Source of the DNA: Meconema thalassinum
Lineage: Eukaryota > Arthropoda > Insecta > Orthoptera > Tettigoniidae
NCBI GenBank assembly: GCA_946902985.2
Contig: OX336396.1
Coordinates: 230,595,297 to 230,659,296, forward strand
Length of the DNA stretch: 64,000 bases
Direction: 5' to 3'
In this document: piece by piece, positions 54,330-64,000 of the stretch
Layout of the letters: every line of letters starts with the position of its first letter
Numbering within the stretch: the first letter of the stretch is position 1
Position numbers and translations under genes: made by a program
Notes under the pieces: model-generated
Told to the model about the DNA's origin: nothing
Databases searched by the model: none
What the model saw: the letters and a program-made list of their open reading frames with translations, nothing else

Positions 54330-55925
54330 AACAGTTATGAATGCTTTACGTGATAAGCGCTTCTTTATCGATGTCAATGAACTACAACCTATATCAGTTT
54401 TACGTCTCGGCATGATGGGTTAAAATCACTGACTGGACTATTAAATATTATAATTATCATGGAGATGCATGTGCAACGAATTCTTGTCAGACATAATTTA
54501 AGAATGGCAAGGTGCAAGAAACACAACTCCTCCTTCCGTCCAATCTTAACTTGACTGTTTATTTTGCGGAATGAAAAGTTCACAGGCGAAATGATAAAAG
54601 CCGAGTTGCACTTCCAGGGAAACTCCAAACACAACCACTCTTCTCTGAAGTCTTAACTCAACAAGACTCGACAGTTTGCTGCTGGCTGTATCTGGGGTAA
54701 TAGGCTCGCCCGCTAGCTAGGCTGTAATTGGGGTGATAGGCTCGCCTCAGTAATTGAATGGAGACTGTCGGAAGAAATGAAAACGTAAAAACACTTATAG
54801 TGGGCGATATATTGAAGATAGAGATACGCTCTTTCTTTGTAGAACTTTTCATGCTGATCAATTCTTACACGCATAGTATATTGATATTTTAACGGTTTGC
54901 CCAGCATAGGCTTAAAAAGTACACGGACGCCAGTTTTTTTTCTTTTTTCCCACTGAAATCATTACTGTATGGCTTCCTTTGATCATAAATACATTATTTT
55001 CTACAGAAACCTTCCTCGAGATATATTTTACAGAATAGTGAAAACTGTCTCAAAATCCATCCAGTGGTTCTCGAGATTACCCGTGACATCCAGGAATCGG
55101 GGACTTTATTTTATACTAAGTAGAGATTTACCTGGGTCGGAAAAAATCAACATTCTAAAGAATGTTTCTCAAATACTTGTAATTTTACTGAACTTTGCTT
55201 GGCATTTTAACATTACCGCTCTAAATAGCTTGGCATCAATAGGGGTAAGTCTGCGCAAAGCTCAAGAATGCGGTGTTGATGGCTTAAATGTCACAAGGCC
55301 AATAATCAAAACTTGTTTGTATTTTCCCTTTTGTTTCTTTCCTGCTATTAATCACCGGCATTATTTTTTTCATATTCAGCGTATTCTCTCCATTACTTTT
55401 GAAATGAAAAGGTTGAATTTCCCGTAATTGGTGAAACATTTTATGGTAATGACTGTTTGATCCCTTTGAATAATATTGTTCGAGATTTAGTACGAATTAA
55501 TAATTCTGGTTTGTGTTTCATAAATTATGTTTGCCTCGTATCTTGTAAAATGTTATTTACATAATCCTGTATATATTTTTAAACATTTACTCTGTGCCAC
55601 AATGAAATCATAAAATAATGAAACACTGTGTCAATGAATATATTTTTCTCTTGGGAATGATTCGTAATTAAATTGACTGCATAAAAAAATATTAGTATTG
55701 TAACATATTTGAAATATGAAAAAATGTTCGACGTTTTATTACTTCCAGGGTTATAATCAGCGAAAAAATAATATGACACTGTCAGGAGTGGATCAGTGCG
55801 AGGGAACGGAATTCGGTTTAAAGGATTTATTAATTTGTTACTCAATCTGTTGAAATAAACAATATATGTTCACTGTACCTGGTTTGGAGCGTAGAGCGTT
55901 AGCCGTTACTTCAGGCGCCAAAGAA
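54330..55925. other. Probable body of a noncoding repeat; no gene
   Basis: Includes two copies of GGGGTAATAGGCTCGCC-like sequence (54691 and 54730). A TCCATCCAGTGGTTCTCGAG phrase near 55057 is of a kind often seen near the ends of dispersed arthropod repeats. The 152-residue frame at 54969 shows no motif. Confidence 0.45.
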
Positions 55926-57700
55926 GGAGAAATCCGTTAAAAGTAGCCAGTACTTTTAGCGTCAAGGGAGGAGTAATGACGTTACAAGTAGTCGTTACTT
56001 TTAGCGTCAAGGAAGGAGTAACGACGTTACAAGTAGTCGTTACTTTTAGCGTCAAGGAAGGAGTAATGACGTTACAAGTAGTCGTTACTTTTAGCGTCAA
56101 GGGAGGAGTAATGACGTTACAAGTAGTCGTTACTTTTAGCGTCAAGGGAGGAGTAATGACGTTACAAGTAGTCGTTACTTTTAGCGTCAAGGAAGGGAGT
56201 AATGACGTTACAAGTAGTCGTTACTTTTAGCGTCAAGGAAGGAGTAATGATGTTACAAGTAGTCGTTACTTTTAGCTTCAAGGGAGGAGTAATGACGCTA
56301 CAAGTAGTCGTTACTTTTAGCGTCAAGGAAGGAGTAATGATGTTACAAGTAGTCGTTACTTTTAGCGTCAAGGAAGGAGTAATGACGTTACAAGTAGTCG
56401 TTACTTTTAGCGTCAAGGAAGGAGTTATGACGTTACAAGTAGTCGTTACTTTTAGCGTCAAGGAAGGAGAAACGACGTTACAAGTAGTCGTTACTTTTAG
56501 CGTCAAGGAAGGAGTAATGACGTTACAAGTAGTCGTTACTTTTAGCGTCAAGGAAGGAGTAATGACGTTACAAGTAGTCGTTACTTTTAGCGTCAAGGGA
56601 GGAGTAATGATGTTACAAGTAGTCGTTACTTTTCGCGTCAAGGAAGGAGTAATGATGTTACAAGTAGTCGTTACTTTTAGCGTCAAGGAAGGAGTAATGA
56701 CGTTACAAGTAGTCGTTACTTTTAGCGCCGAGGAAGGAGTAAAGACGTTACAAGTAGTCGTTACTTTTCGCGTCAAGGAAGGAGTAAAGACGTTACAAGT
56801 AGTCGTTACTTTTCGCGTCAAGGAAGGAGTAATGACGTTACAAGTAGTCGTTACTTTTAGCGTCAAGGAAGGAGTAATGACGTTACAAGTAGTCGATACT
56901 TTTAGCGTCAAGGAAGGAGAAACGACGTTACAAGTAGTCGTTACTTTTAGCGTCAAGGGAGGAGTAACGACGTTACAAGTGGCCGTTACTTTTAGCGTCA
57001 AGGAAGGAGAAACGACGTTACAAGTAGTCGTTACTTTTCGCGTCAAGGAAGGAGTAACGACGTTACAAGTAGTCGTTACTTTTAGCGTCAAGGAAGGAGA
57101 AACGACGTTACAAGTAGTCGTTACTTTTAGCGTCAAGGGAGGAGTAATGACGTTACAAGTGGCCGTTACTTTTAGCGTCAAGGAAGGAGTAATGACGTTA
57201 CAAGTGGCCGTTACTTTTCGCGTCAAGGAAGGAGTAATGACGTTACAAGTAGTCGTTACTTTTAGCGTCAAGGAAGGAGAAACGACGTTACAAGTAGTCG
57301 TTACTTTTAGCGTCAAGGAAGGAGTAACGACGTTACAAGTAGTCGTTACTTTTAGCGTCAAGGAAGGAGTAACGACGTTACAAGTAGTCGTTACTTTTAG
57401 CGTCAAGGGAGGAGGAATGACGTTACAAGTAGTCGTTACTTTTAGCGTCAAGGGAGGAGAAATGACGTTACAAGTAGTCGTTACTTTTAGCGTCAAGGGA
57501 GGAGAAATGACGTTACACGTAGTCGTTACTTTTAGCGTCAAGGGAGGAGAAATGACGTTACAAGTAGTCGTTACTTTTAGCGTCAAGGGAGGAGAAATGA
57601 CGTTACAAGTAGTCGTTACTTTTAGCGTCAAGGGAGGAGAAATGACGTTACAAGTGGCCGTTACTTTTAGCAGTAAAGAAGCAAGGAAAGTGCTCGTTAC
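55925..57700. repeat. 45-bp minisatellite, about 39 copies
   Basis: The unit consists of GTCGTTACTTTTAGCGTCAA and GGAAGGAGTAATGACGTTAC plus AAGTA. Variants are AAGG/AGGG, GTAATGAC/GTAACGAC/GAAACGAC and TTAGC/TTCGC. Because 45 is a multiple of three and no unit contains a stop, both strands stay open for about 490-500 codons. A one-base insertion near 56193 shifts phase. No start context, signal or splice evidence suggests coding. Confidence 0.95.
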
Positions 57701-58104
57701 TTTTTCAATTTGAGGATTATCCTAGATGTACCAAACGAGTAGAGTGAACACACATTTACTTGACAGTACAGTGGTAAATAACCTTCAAACAAAGCCGGCC
57801 CGAGCGACTTTGTATTGTTTGGTCATCAATCCGGGTACTTAAATGTATGTGGAATTAATCTGATAACTTGCGTTGTTGTACTGACTGTTCTAATGCATTA
57901 AAACTTGAGACTAACATTGGGAAGGATGGAGCGGTGGTAAGGATTTGCTTTGGGAATTGTTGTTGTTTATTTTAGGAGTTTCGACTTGGCGTTCATATAG
58001 CACCGTTTATTTTGTGTGTGTGTATAATTTGTGTGATAGCCTGTGTTATTGTGATAGCTGTGCTAGTGTGTGTATTTGTAAATAGGGGCTAGGATTGGGA
58101 AAGA
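57701..58104. other. No gene seen
   Basis: Unclassified, with GT-rich stretches near 58010-58080. Confidence 0.5.
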
Positions 58105-58460
58105 GATGACCGTGTCTTTAAGTTCGAGATCGCCCCAGCAATTGCCTGGAGTAGAGTCGGAAACCTGTTGGGGGTAGCACGATTGCCTCTCACCCCGAGG
58201 TCCCGGGTTCGATTCCCGGTTCCGTCATGGATTTTAGAAACTGACGTGGGGATTGGAACGGGGTGCACTCAGTCTCGTGAGGACAATTGAGTAGATGTCT
58301 GACAGTGAGGCAGCGCCCCGATCACGGAAACCAAAATTAGCGGCTGAGGGAACCGGACGCGCTGACCACGCGGCACCCCAATATCTGCTGGCCAAATGAC
58401 TGGGCAGCGGTCGCTTGGTAGACCTAGGCCCTTCACGGGCTGTAGTGCCAGGGGTTATTT
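58105..58460 (+). mobile_element. tRNA-headed SINE (same family as 38.9 kb)
   Basis: GTAGCACGATTGCCTCTCAC and the B box GGGTTCGATTCCCGG are followed by GGGGATTGGAACGGGGTGCA and AGTCTCGTGAG, matching the minus-strand copy at 38878-39140. The part before the head resembles the far end of that family, so two partial copies may be joined here. Confidence 0.7.
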
Positions 58461-58468
58461 GTTATTAC

Positions 58469-59147
58469 TAGGGCTCCGATTATTAGGTAAATAAATATTT
58501 TTTATATAAATATATATTTTAAGCATTTTTCTATAAATACATAAATTCCTGCTTTTCACTTATTAGCACATAAAAAGACAAATATTTACATAAAATAAAT
58601 CAGTATTTTCCGTTTATTGCATTTTTGTTCTGTGTTACTTCACCGGGAAAGAACCTGTGAGCTATCTAATCTTCATGCGGAGCGTATATCAGCTTGCAAC
58701 TGTGTTATTCTTAACTTGCCGCCCGGTGTCACTCACTGTGGAAGCCGGGGATTTCCAGATAATGTTACTTATGACGGGGGCGTTCTGTTCTGCCAACCAT
58801 GTGGGAATGCAATCAAGGCTGAACAGCGATCTCAAGTTACACAACACCTCAAGGGCAAGAAACATATTGCCGCAGTTTCGCGCCTTCAGAAGAAGTGTTT
58901 CGCGATAATCGTCGGTCATTTGTGATGGACAACCTGAAGATGTATCTCGTTGTGTGTTGTAATGCTTCAGTATTCAGTGAGACATCGCATAAATTACATT
59001 CATGAGTACTGCATATTGTTTATATTCACATTAATAAACCAAATTATACTTAAATATTTTTACTTACTTGTCACATATTTCAGGTATTTTTATTACATAA
59101 AAAATAAATATTTTCCCGATTTTTAGCACCTAAAAATCCGAGCCCTA
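58469..59147 (+). mobile_element. Short hAT-type transposon with zinc-finger remnant
   Basis: Terminal inverted repeats are TAGGGCTCCGATTATTAGGT (58469-58488) and the complement of ACCTAAAAATCCGAGCCCTA (59128-59147), matching at most positions. Flanks are GTTATTAC and ATTATTAA, an imperfect 8-bp duplication as expected for hAT elements. The 679-bp length leaves no room for a transposase, so it is a non-autonomous internal-deletion derivative. Confidence 0.8.
58617..58925 (+). pseudogene. hAT transposase N-terminal zinc finger, truncated
   Basis: A 102-residue frame ends in DNVTYDGGVLFCQPCGNAIK and QVTQHLKGKKHIAAVSRLQ, a CxxC...HxxxxH finger of the kind at the N-terminus of hAT transposases, used for end recognition. 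The catalytic dimerisation region is absent. The first 45 residues are probably not ancestral coding. It lies inside hAT-like inverted repeats. Confidence 0.65.
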
Positions 59148-59150
59148 ATT

Positions 59151-59340
59151 ATTAACACGGAAAACCACTTCCAGGATAGATAAACCCTCCTATTCTCAGT
59201 TTTGCCGCACGAGGTTCAATGTATCCCATTCCAGCTCTCACACTAAAATTGAAATGTCTTAGCAGAGCCTGGAATCAAACCCGGTCCTCCAGGACAACAG
59301 TCAAGAATGCTAGCCACTACACCACTACACTTTTGGGAAT
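59151..59340 (-). mobile_element. SINE fragment (same family as 38.9 kb)
   Basis: On the minus strand: GTAGTGGCTAGCATTCTTGA, CCGGGTTTGATTCCAGGC, a GGGATACATTGAACCTCG block and GGAAGTGGTTTTCCGTG. It is diverged and adjoins the hAT copy directly. Confidence 0.7.
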
Positions 59341-59356
59341 TGATATTGCTACTTTG

Positions 59357-59440
59357 CAGTCGGTCAACACAATATAAGCCCAATTACTGGGACATTCGAA
59401 AAAAAACCAACATGGAAGCAATTACATGTGATTAAAAAAT
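59357..59440 (+). repeat. Single end of the foldback family at 43.5 kb
   Basis: GCAGTCGGTCAACACAATAT, with a following ACATG block, matches 43524 and 39238. Confidence 0.5.
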
Positions 59441-60518
59441 ATATATATTTGAATTTCAGCCAATGGCCAAAGCGGGGTATTTTAATTGAACGCCTGTAGG
59501 CTCTCCATCAAGGTCATTTTCAAGTAGTTCCAACTTTCGCTACCAGAGATGACCCTGTCACTGACACCTAGTGGTGAACACTGGAACTTGATAAGAGCGT
59601 TTCCAACCAAATACAATATAATTTTGCTACACACTACCATTTGTAGTGGTAGGTTCTATTACATGGCATAAATCTATGACATGGGCCCGCCGGCTTTACT
59701 TTCCCTCCGAGGGAAGGCACACTGAAGGATTTCAACGCTCTTAAAAAATCCGATGACTTCGGACAGATGTGAACCCGATATTTTGTGCACAGCAGTTCAT
59801 GATTTAAAAAATATATACAACATTTCTTATGGATTACAGAAGAGGTAATAAAGATGACATGTTTCACTCGTCAAGCGAGCATCATCAGATGTAAATATGC
59901 AGGACAATATAGCTCTACAAAACACTACAAAATCCACAATGATACCCACAAACGGTCTCTGCACTCCATAAACAGAAAGCAGGATAAAGATGTAGAAAGT
60001 GTGGCAACTTTTACTGATAAATACTAACGCAATAAGTGCCCGGGAAGATAACTATTTATTTAAATATCTACAATGTTGCAAGATTGATAAATGACAATCC
60101 CATTAACAAACAGTCTCCTTCGACCAACTAACCTATGAAGTTTTAGCTATTGTTGCGCGATGCACTTAAACAATAAGCCCCAAACTAATATGCAGAAATG
60201 GCCTACGTGAAAAATACTCTGGTGTGATGATGGTAAACCACGGAAAACCATTTCTACGATGGCCAACAGTAGGATACGAACCCACCACTCACCACCTTTC
60301 TCAACTGTTCTCTAGAGCAGGTTTTCTCAATTTAGTGCTCGCAAGCACCAAGGTGCTCTTTAAATATAATTTAGTGCTCTCGTCATACGAACCAAAAATA
60401 CTTCATGAGCACAAGCTCCCCTTAGAGATCCAATCTGTTGTAAGAACCGGAATAATAGTGTTTCCGTTATAAGTTTTGACATTCAGAAATTTTATTCATT
60501 TTGTGAATAGTATTTTTT
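59441..60518. other. No gene; a SINE-like fragment near 60228-60300
   Basis: GGTAAACCACGGAAAACCAT and AGGATACGAACCCACCACTC near 60228-60285 look like the minus strand of a tRNA-headed SINE (B-box-like GGGTTCGTATCC). The remainder is unclassified. Confidence 0.45.
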
Positions 60519-62053
60519 CAGCCTATTTTCAATTTTGTAAAAATAGGCTTATGAGATCACCTTTTGTCCCTGTGTCTGTGTGTGCACGCGCGTGTGTGTG
60601 TGTGTGTGTGAGGTTTGTGTGTCTCCCCCTAATAACTTCTATACGGCTGGAGCGATTTCAATGAAACTCGGTAATCTCATAGCAATACCCCGGGCGACCC
60701 CGACCGTGTCCTTCACATTTTCTTACGTCTCACCAATCCAACATGGCGGCTGTGCGAAATATTTCACCAGCATTCAATATCTCCGAAACTATTCCCGATA
60801 TCACCCTGGATTTTTTTACGGTGATAAAGGGAACTACTAGAAGTTCACCTATGTGACTATAGAAAAAATGGTAACTACAAAACCAACATGGCGGCCACGC
60901 GAATCTGTGACTATTAAATAGACGTTTATCGCGATTTAACCAACCAAACGCAATAAAACTTGGTACAGTATATGTTTATACACATTGTAATGCACCGACA
61001 TCAAACTTCGTTCAATTGTTTACATAACCACAAGATGGCGGATGTGAAAAATATTTCACTGGCATTCTATATCTCTGAAACTATTAGCGGTATCACCCTG
61101 AAATTTTGTTCGGAGATAAAGGGCACTACTGGAAGTTCATCTATAAGACTTTTAAAAACCGGTTAACTACAAAACGAACATGGCGGCCAAGCGAATTAAA
61201 AATTTTAATAGACCTTTCTCACGATTTAATGTTCAAAACGCAATAAAATCTGGTACAGGAAATGTTTATACACATTGTAATGCACTGGTATCCAATTCAG
61301 TTCAATTGTTTACATAACCTCAAAATGGCGGCTGTGCGAATTTTTAAATTAAGTTTTTATATCTTGTGTCGTAATCATGCGATCGAAGTGAAAGTTTGAA
61401 TAATGAACCTACGCAATAATTTTCCTTTAATGGTACATGACTCTATGGCCTATACATTTAACAATCCTACATGGCGACCATCCGAAATATTTAGACGGCT
61501 CTGAATATCTACGAATCTATTGTAGCAATCAAACTGAATTTCCTTATGTTCATAGGGGCTATGAACATAAGTTCACCTATAGGACTTTAAATAACCTGGT
61601 GATTACAAATCCAATATGGCGGTGACGCGAAATATAAATATTCACATGGAAGTTTCTCGCAATTTAACCATCCTAGTGCAGTGAAACTTGGTACAGTAAA
61701 TCCTGATACGAATGTTAATCCACTGGCATCTAATTTATTTCAATTGTTTCCATAACCACAAGATGGCAGCTGTGCGAAATTTTAAAATCTCCTTGTTACT
61801 TTTTGTGTCCTAATCATGCGATTGAAATTTGAATGCTACACGTACTCAATAATCTTCATGTAACAGTACATAACTCTAGGACCTACTTATATAAAATCCA
61901 ACATGGCGACCATCCGAAATATTTAGTCGGTTCTCAATATCTACGAATCTATTACAGCAATCAAACTGAAATTTTGTATGTTGATAGTGGCAGTTAACAT
62001 AAGTAGGATATATGAAAATAGGCTGTATAGTTCTTCACGGAACTACTTGTTTA
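60519..62053 (+). mobile_element. Hairpin-ended element, family 2, copy IV
   Basis: End A at 60519 reads CAGCCTATTTTCA, with a hairpin returning as TAAAAATAGGCTT, then ATGAGATC and a TG tract (60562-60610). The far end TGAAAATAGGCTG (62013-62025) is the exact inverse of the first 13 bases, followed by the end B hairpin AGTTCTTCACGGAACT. Inside, diverged units carry ATGGCGGC (60743, 60888, 61325 and others) and CAATAAAA.TTGGTACAG. The same plan as the 12.7-18.1 kb family but with different sequence. Noncoding. Confidence 0.75.
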
Positions 62054-62406
62054 ATCTACAGTAAACATAATTGGACATCCCTGTTTTATGAGTAACAAGA
62101 AAGATGCTGATTTGACTCAATTGTCCACACGTAGATATATCTCTCTGCATTAGTCATGCAAGCGGTTGCAGCATGCCTGTTGAGCTGAGATTCCCTAGCT
62201 ATTCCTGCACTTCTGTGGGAGAGAGAGAGATAGGAAAAGGAAAGAGAGGCCCATATTTGATGCATTATTTTTATTATCTTTATTATTATTATTATTAATA
62301 ATAATATTATTATTTTCGTAAATTCCCCCTTAAGGAGAGCGTTAAAACACAATCAATTGTCATGTTTTTCTTCTCTGTCCCTTTTTTATTTCTTCGCAAA
62401 AACCTC

Positions 62407-62996
62407 TCATATAGTATATTCACTATGCTTCCTCTTTCTCTCTTCTATCCACTTATTTCCTGTTCTTTTTTTTCTCTCTCTTTGGGCGTTTGCACAAATT
62501 TCTGTTTTCTGTTTTTTTTCTCTGTATATTTTCCTGTCTGCCATGTCTTCTGTGGAGATGTTTAGTTTCTTGAGGTCTTCCACGGTTTCTTTCACCCAAT
62601 TGGTTTTAGGTGTATTATTCATAACTATATTAAAAATTTTCTTGGTCAGTCTGTCTTCGTTCATCCTATGTATATGTCCAGTAGGTATATTGCCCTTCTT
62701 TCCCTGTTGTTTGTAATCGTCTCTGTCTGTTTGCATAGTTCTACTGTCGGTCTCTTTATCCATATTCCCTCTTTCTGAACTGGCCCGTAGATCTCTCTCA
62801 GTATTTTTCTCTCTTGTTTTTCTAGTTCCTTGAGTTTTGTTCTTCCCTTCTTGATTGCTGTCGTTTCTGAAGCGTATAAGGCCTCTGGTAAGGCTACTGT
62901 ATTATAGTGTCGTAGTTTGACATTAGATACTTTATTTGTTGTAGTGGTTCCATCTAAGTCAGTATGCTTTCTGTAATTTTGTGTTCCTTTCTTCAT
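62407..62996 (-). pseudogene. LINE C-terminal remnant in two frames
   Basis: Minus strand, first frame: LPEALYASETTAIKKG, KELEKQERKILREIYGPVQK and EGIWIKRP, the region after the RT palm in arthropod LINEs. Second frame: GHIHRMNEDRLTKKIFN and TNWVKETVEDLKKLNIS, the adjoining C-terminal segment. One frameshift near 62700 separates them. RT catalytic motifs are missing. It lies between inverted hairpin elements IV and V. Confidence 0.8.
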
Positions 62997-63132
62997 TGGA
63001 TGCCAAGTTCATTCCTGTTTTCTGTAACTAATAAATTATTATTAATATTATTATTATTGTCATTATTAGTCTACTATATCCGATTTAATGGTGCTTGAGC
63101 ACTTGGTATTGCATAAGAATGGTGTTCACAAA

Positions 63133-64000
63133 TTCAACAAGTTGTTCCGTGAAGAACTATACAGCCTATTTTCATATATCCTAATTATGTTAATTGCCTC
63201 TACCAACAAAATGTCAGTTTTGTTGCTGTAATAGATTCGTTAATATTGAGAACCATCTAAATATTTCGTATGGTCGCCATGTGGGATCTTTATATATGTA
63301 GGCCATAGAGTTATGTACTATTAGATGAAGATTATTGGGTAGGTTCATTATTCAAACGTTGACTTCGATTGCATGATTAGGACACAAGAAAAAAGATTTG
63401 CACAGCCGTCATCTTGAGGTTATGTAAACAATTGATCCAAATTAGATGTCAGTGCATTACAATGTGTATAAACATTTCCAGTACCAAGTTTCACTGCGTT
63501 CGTATGGTTAAATGGCGAGAAAAGTCTATTTAAATTATTCAACTTTGCTTGCCCGCTATGTTCGTTTTGTAATTTACAGGATTTTGAAAGTTATATAGGT
63601 GACCTTTTAGTAGTGCACTTTATCACCGTGCCCAGGGTTGCAGGTTCGTATCCTGGCACAGTCAGCTGGCATTTGAGAGTGCGTAAATGCGAGGGAGCCG
63701 TGTCTAGATTTACTGGCACGTTAACGATCCCCTCCGGGTAAGATTCCGGCACCCCGGCGTCTCTAAAAGCCAGAGTAGTTAAAAGGGACGTAAAACCAAT
63801 AACGTTATTATTATTATTATTATTACTTTATCACCGTAAAAATTCAAGGTGATATCAGTAATAGTTTCGGATTAGGTAGTATGCCGGTGAAATATTTGAA
63901 ATATTTCGCACAGCCGGCATGTTGGATTATTGAGACGTATTTAAATTTGAAGGGCACGGTCGGGATCGAAAGAAATATTGCTATGACCTTACCGAGTTTT
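63133..64000 (-). mobile_element. Hairpin-ended element, family 2, copy V (runs off the window)
   Basis: End B (GTTCCGTGAAGAAC, then CAGCCTATTTTC at 63162) is the inverse of 62014-62053, and the sequence then runs as a diverged reverse copy of element IV, for example AGCATAACTCTATGGCC-like and ATGTGTATAAACATTTCC blocks. End A is beyond 64000. A SINE is inserted at 63630-63824. Confidence 0.75.
63617..63837 (+). mobile_element. 5'-truncated SINE with 13-bp target duplication
   Basis: ACTTTATCACCGT occurs at 63617-63629 and 63825-63837, bracketing a SINE (63630-63824) that starts inside its tRNA-like head (GTTGCAGGTTCGTATCCTGG) and ends in (TTA)n. The body matches the full-length copy at 14283-14530. 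Truncation plus long target duplication indicates LINE-type target-primed insertion into element V. Confidence 0.92.

Noticed and set aside
54969..55427. 152-codon frame as a possible host gene
   Set aside because: No recognisable motif; its first part overlaps repeat-type sequence near 55057.
56202..57713. 503-codon plus-strand frame, and 489-codon minus-strand frame opposite
   Set aside because: Both result from a 45-bp repeat without stops; no domain, start context or splice evidence.

Overview
This is eukaryotic, AT-rich, repeat-dense DNA, most likely from an arthropod with a large genome. Evidence is three Ty3/gypsy LTR retrotransposons, LINE, mariner/Tc1 and hAT remnants, several tRNA-headed SINE families, Helitron-like ends and long satellite arrays. 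I recognise no host protein gene, rRNA or functional tRNA. An insect (perhaps orthopteran, phasmid or cockroach-like) is my impression from the SINEs, not a demonstrated assignment.

Layout. 1-5 kb: a hairpin-ended repeat element, a decayed Tc1-like transposase, a tRNA-like sequence, a complete SINE with 10-bp target duplication, and a solo LTR. 5.1-11.4 kb: gypsy-1 on the minus strand, with LTRs of about 1.17 kb, an intact gag, a canonical -1 frameshift heptamer, and a pol that has lost most of RT, RNase H and integrase. 12.7-18.1 kb: three copies of a noncoding modular element family (hairpin end A, TG/CA tract, about 292-bp monomers, hairpin end B). 18.2-20.1 kb: SINE, mariner and LINE fragments. 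20.6-35.5 kb: gypsy-2, a 14.9-kb element with unusually long (3.9 kb), nearly identical LTRs and intact gag and pol overlapping through an A9 run. 35.7-43.3 kb: a 40-bp minisatellite, Helitron-like 3' ends, a LINE fragment and eight copies of a 253-bp satellite. 43.5-45.4 kb: foldback hairpin elements and an A-rich tract. 47.2-53.8 kb: gypsy-3, with 682-bp LTRs and one fused 1680-codon gag-pol frame, apparently young and complete. 55.9-57.7 kb: a 45-bp minisatellite. 58.1-64 kb: SINEs, a short hAT element with a zinc-finger remnant, and two inverted copies of a second hairpin-ended family flanking a LINE fragment.

Gypsy-2 and gypsy-3 each encode capsid, protease, RT, RNase H and integrase and look potentially autonomous. 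Gypsy-1 would need proteins supplied in trans. All three Gag proteins have long N-terminal coiled-coil extensions with internal duplications. The SINEs, hairpin elements, foldback elements and hAT copy encode no complete enzyme and are non-autonomous. The least familiar material is the hairpin-ended modular family at 1-1.4, 12.7-18.7 and 60.5-64 kb, whose monomers carry arrays of an ATGGCGGC motif, together with the paradoxical promoter and primer-site layout of gypsy-2.

All statements come from reading by eye; repeat boundaries are approximate to a few bases unless a target-site duplication fixes them.
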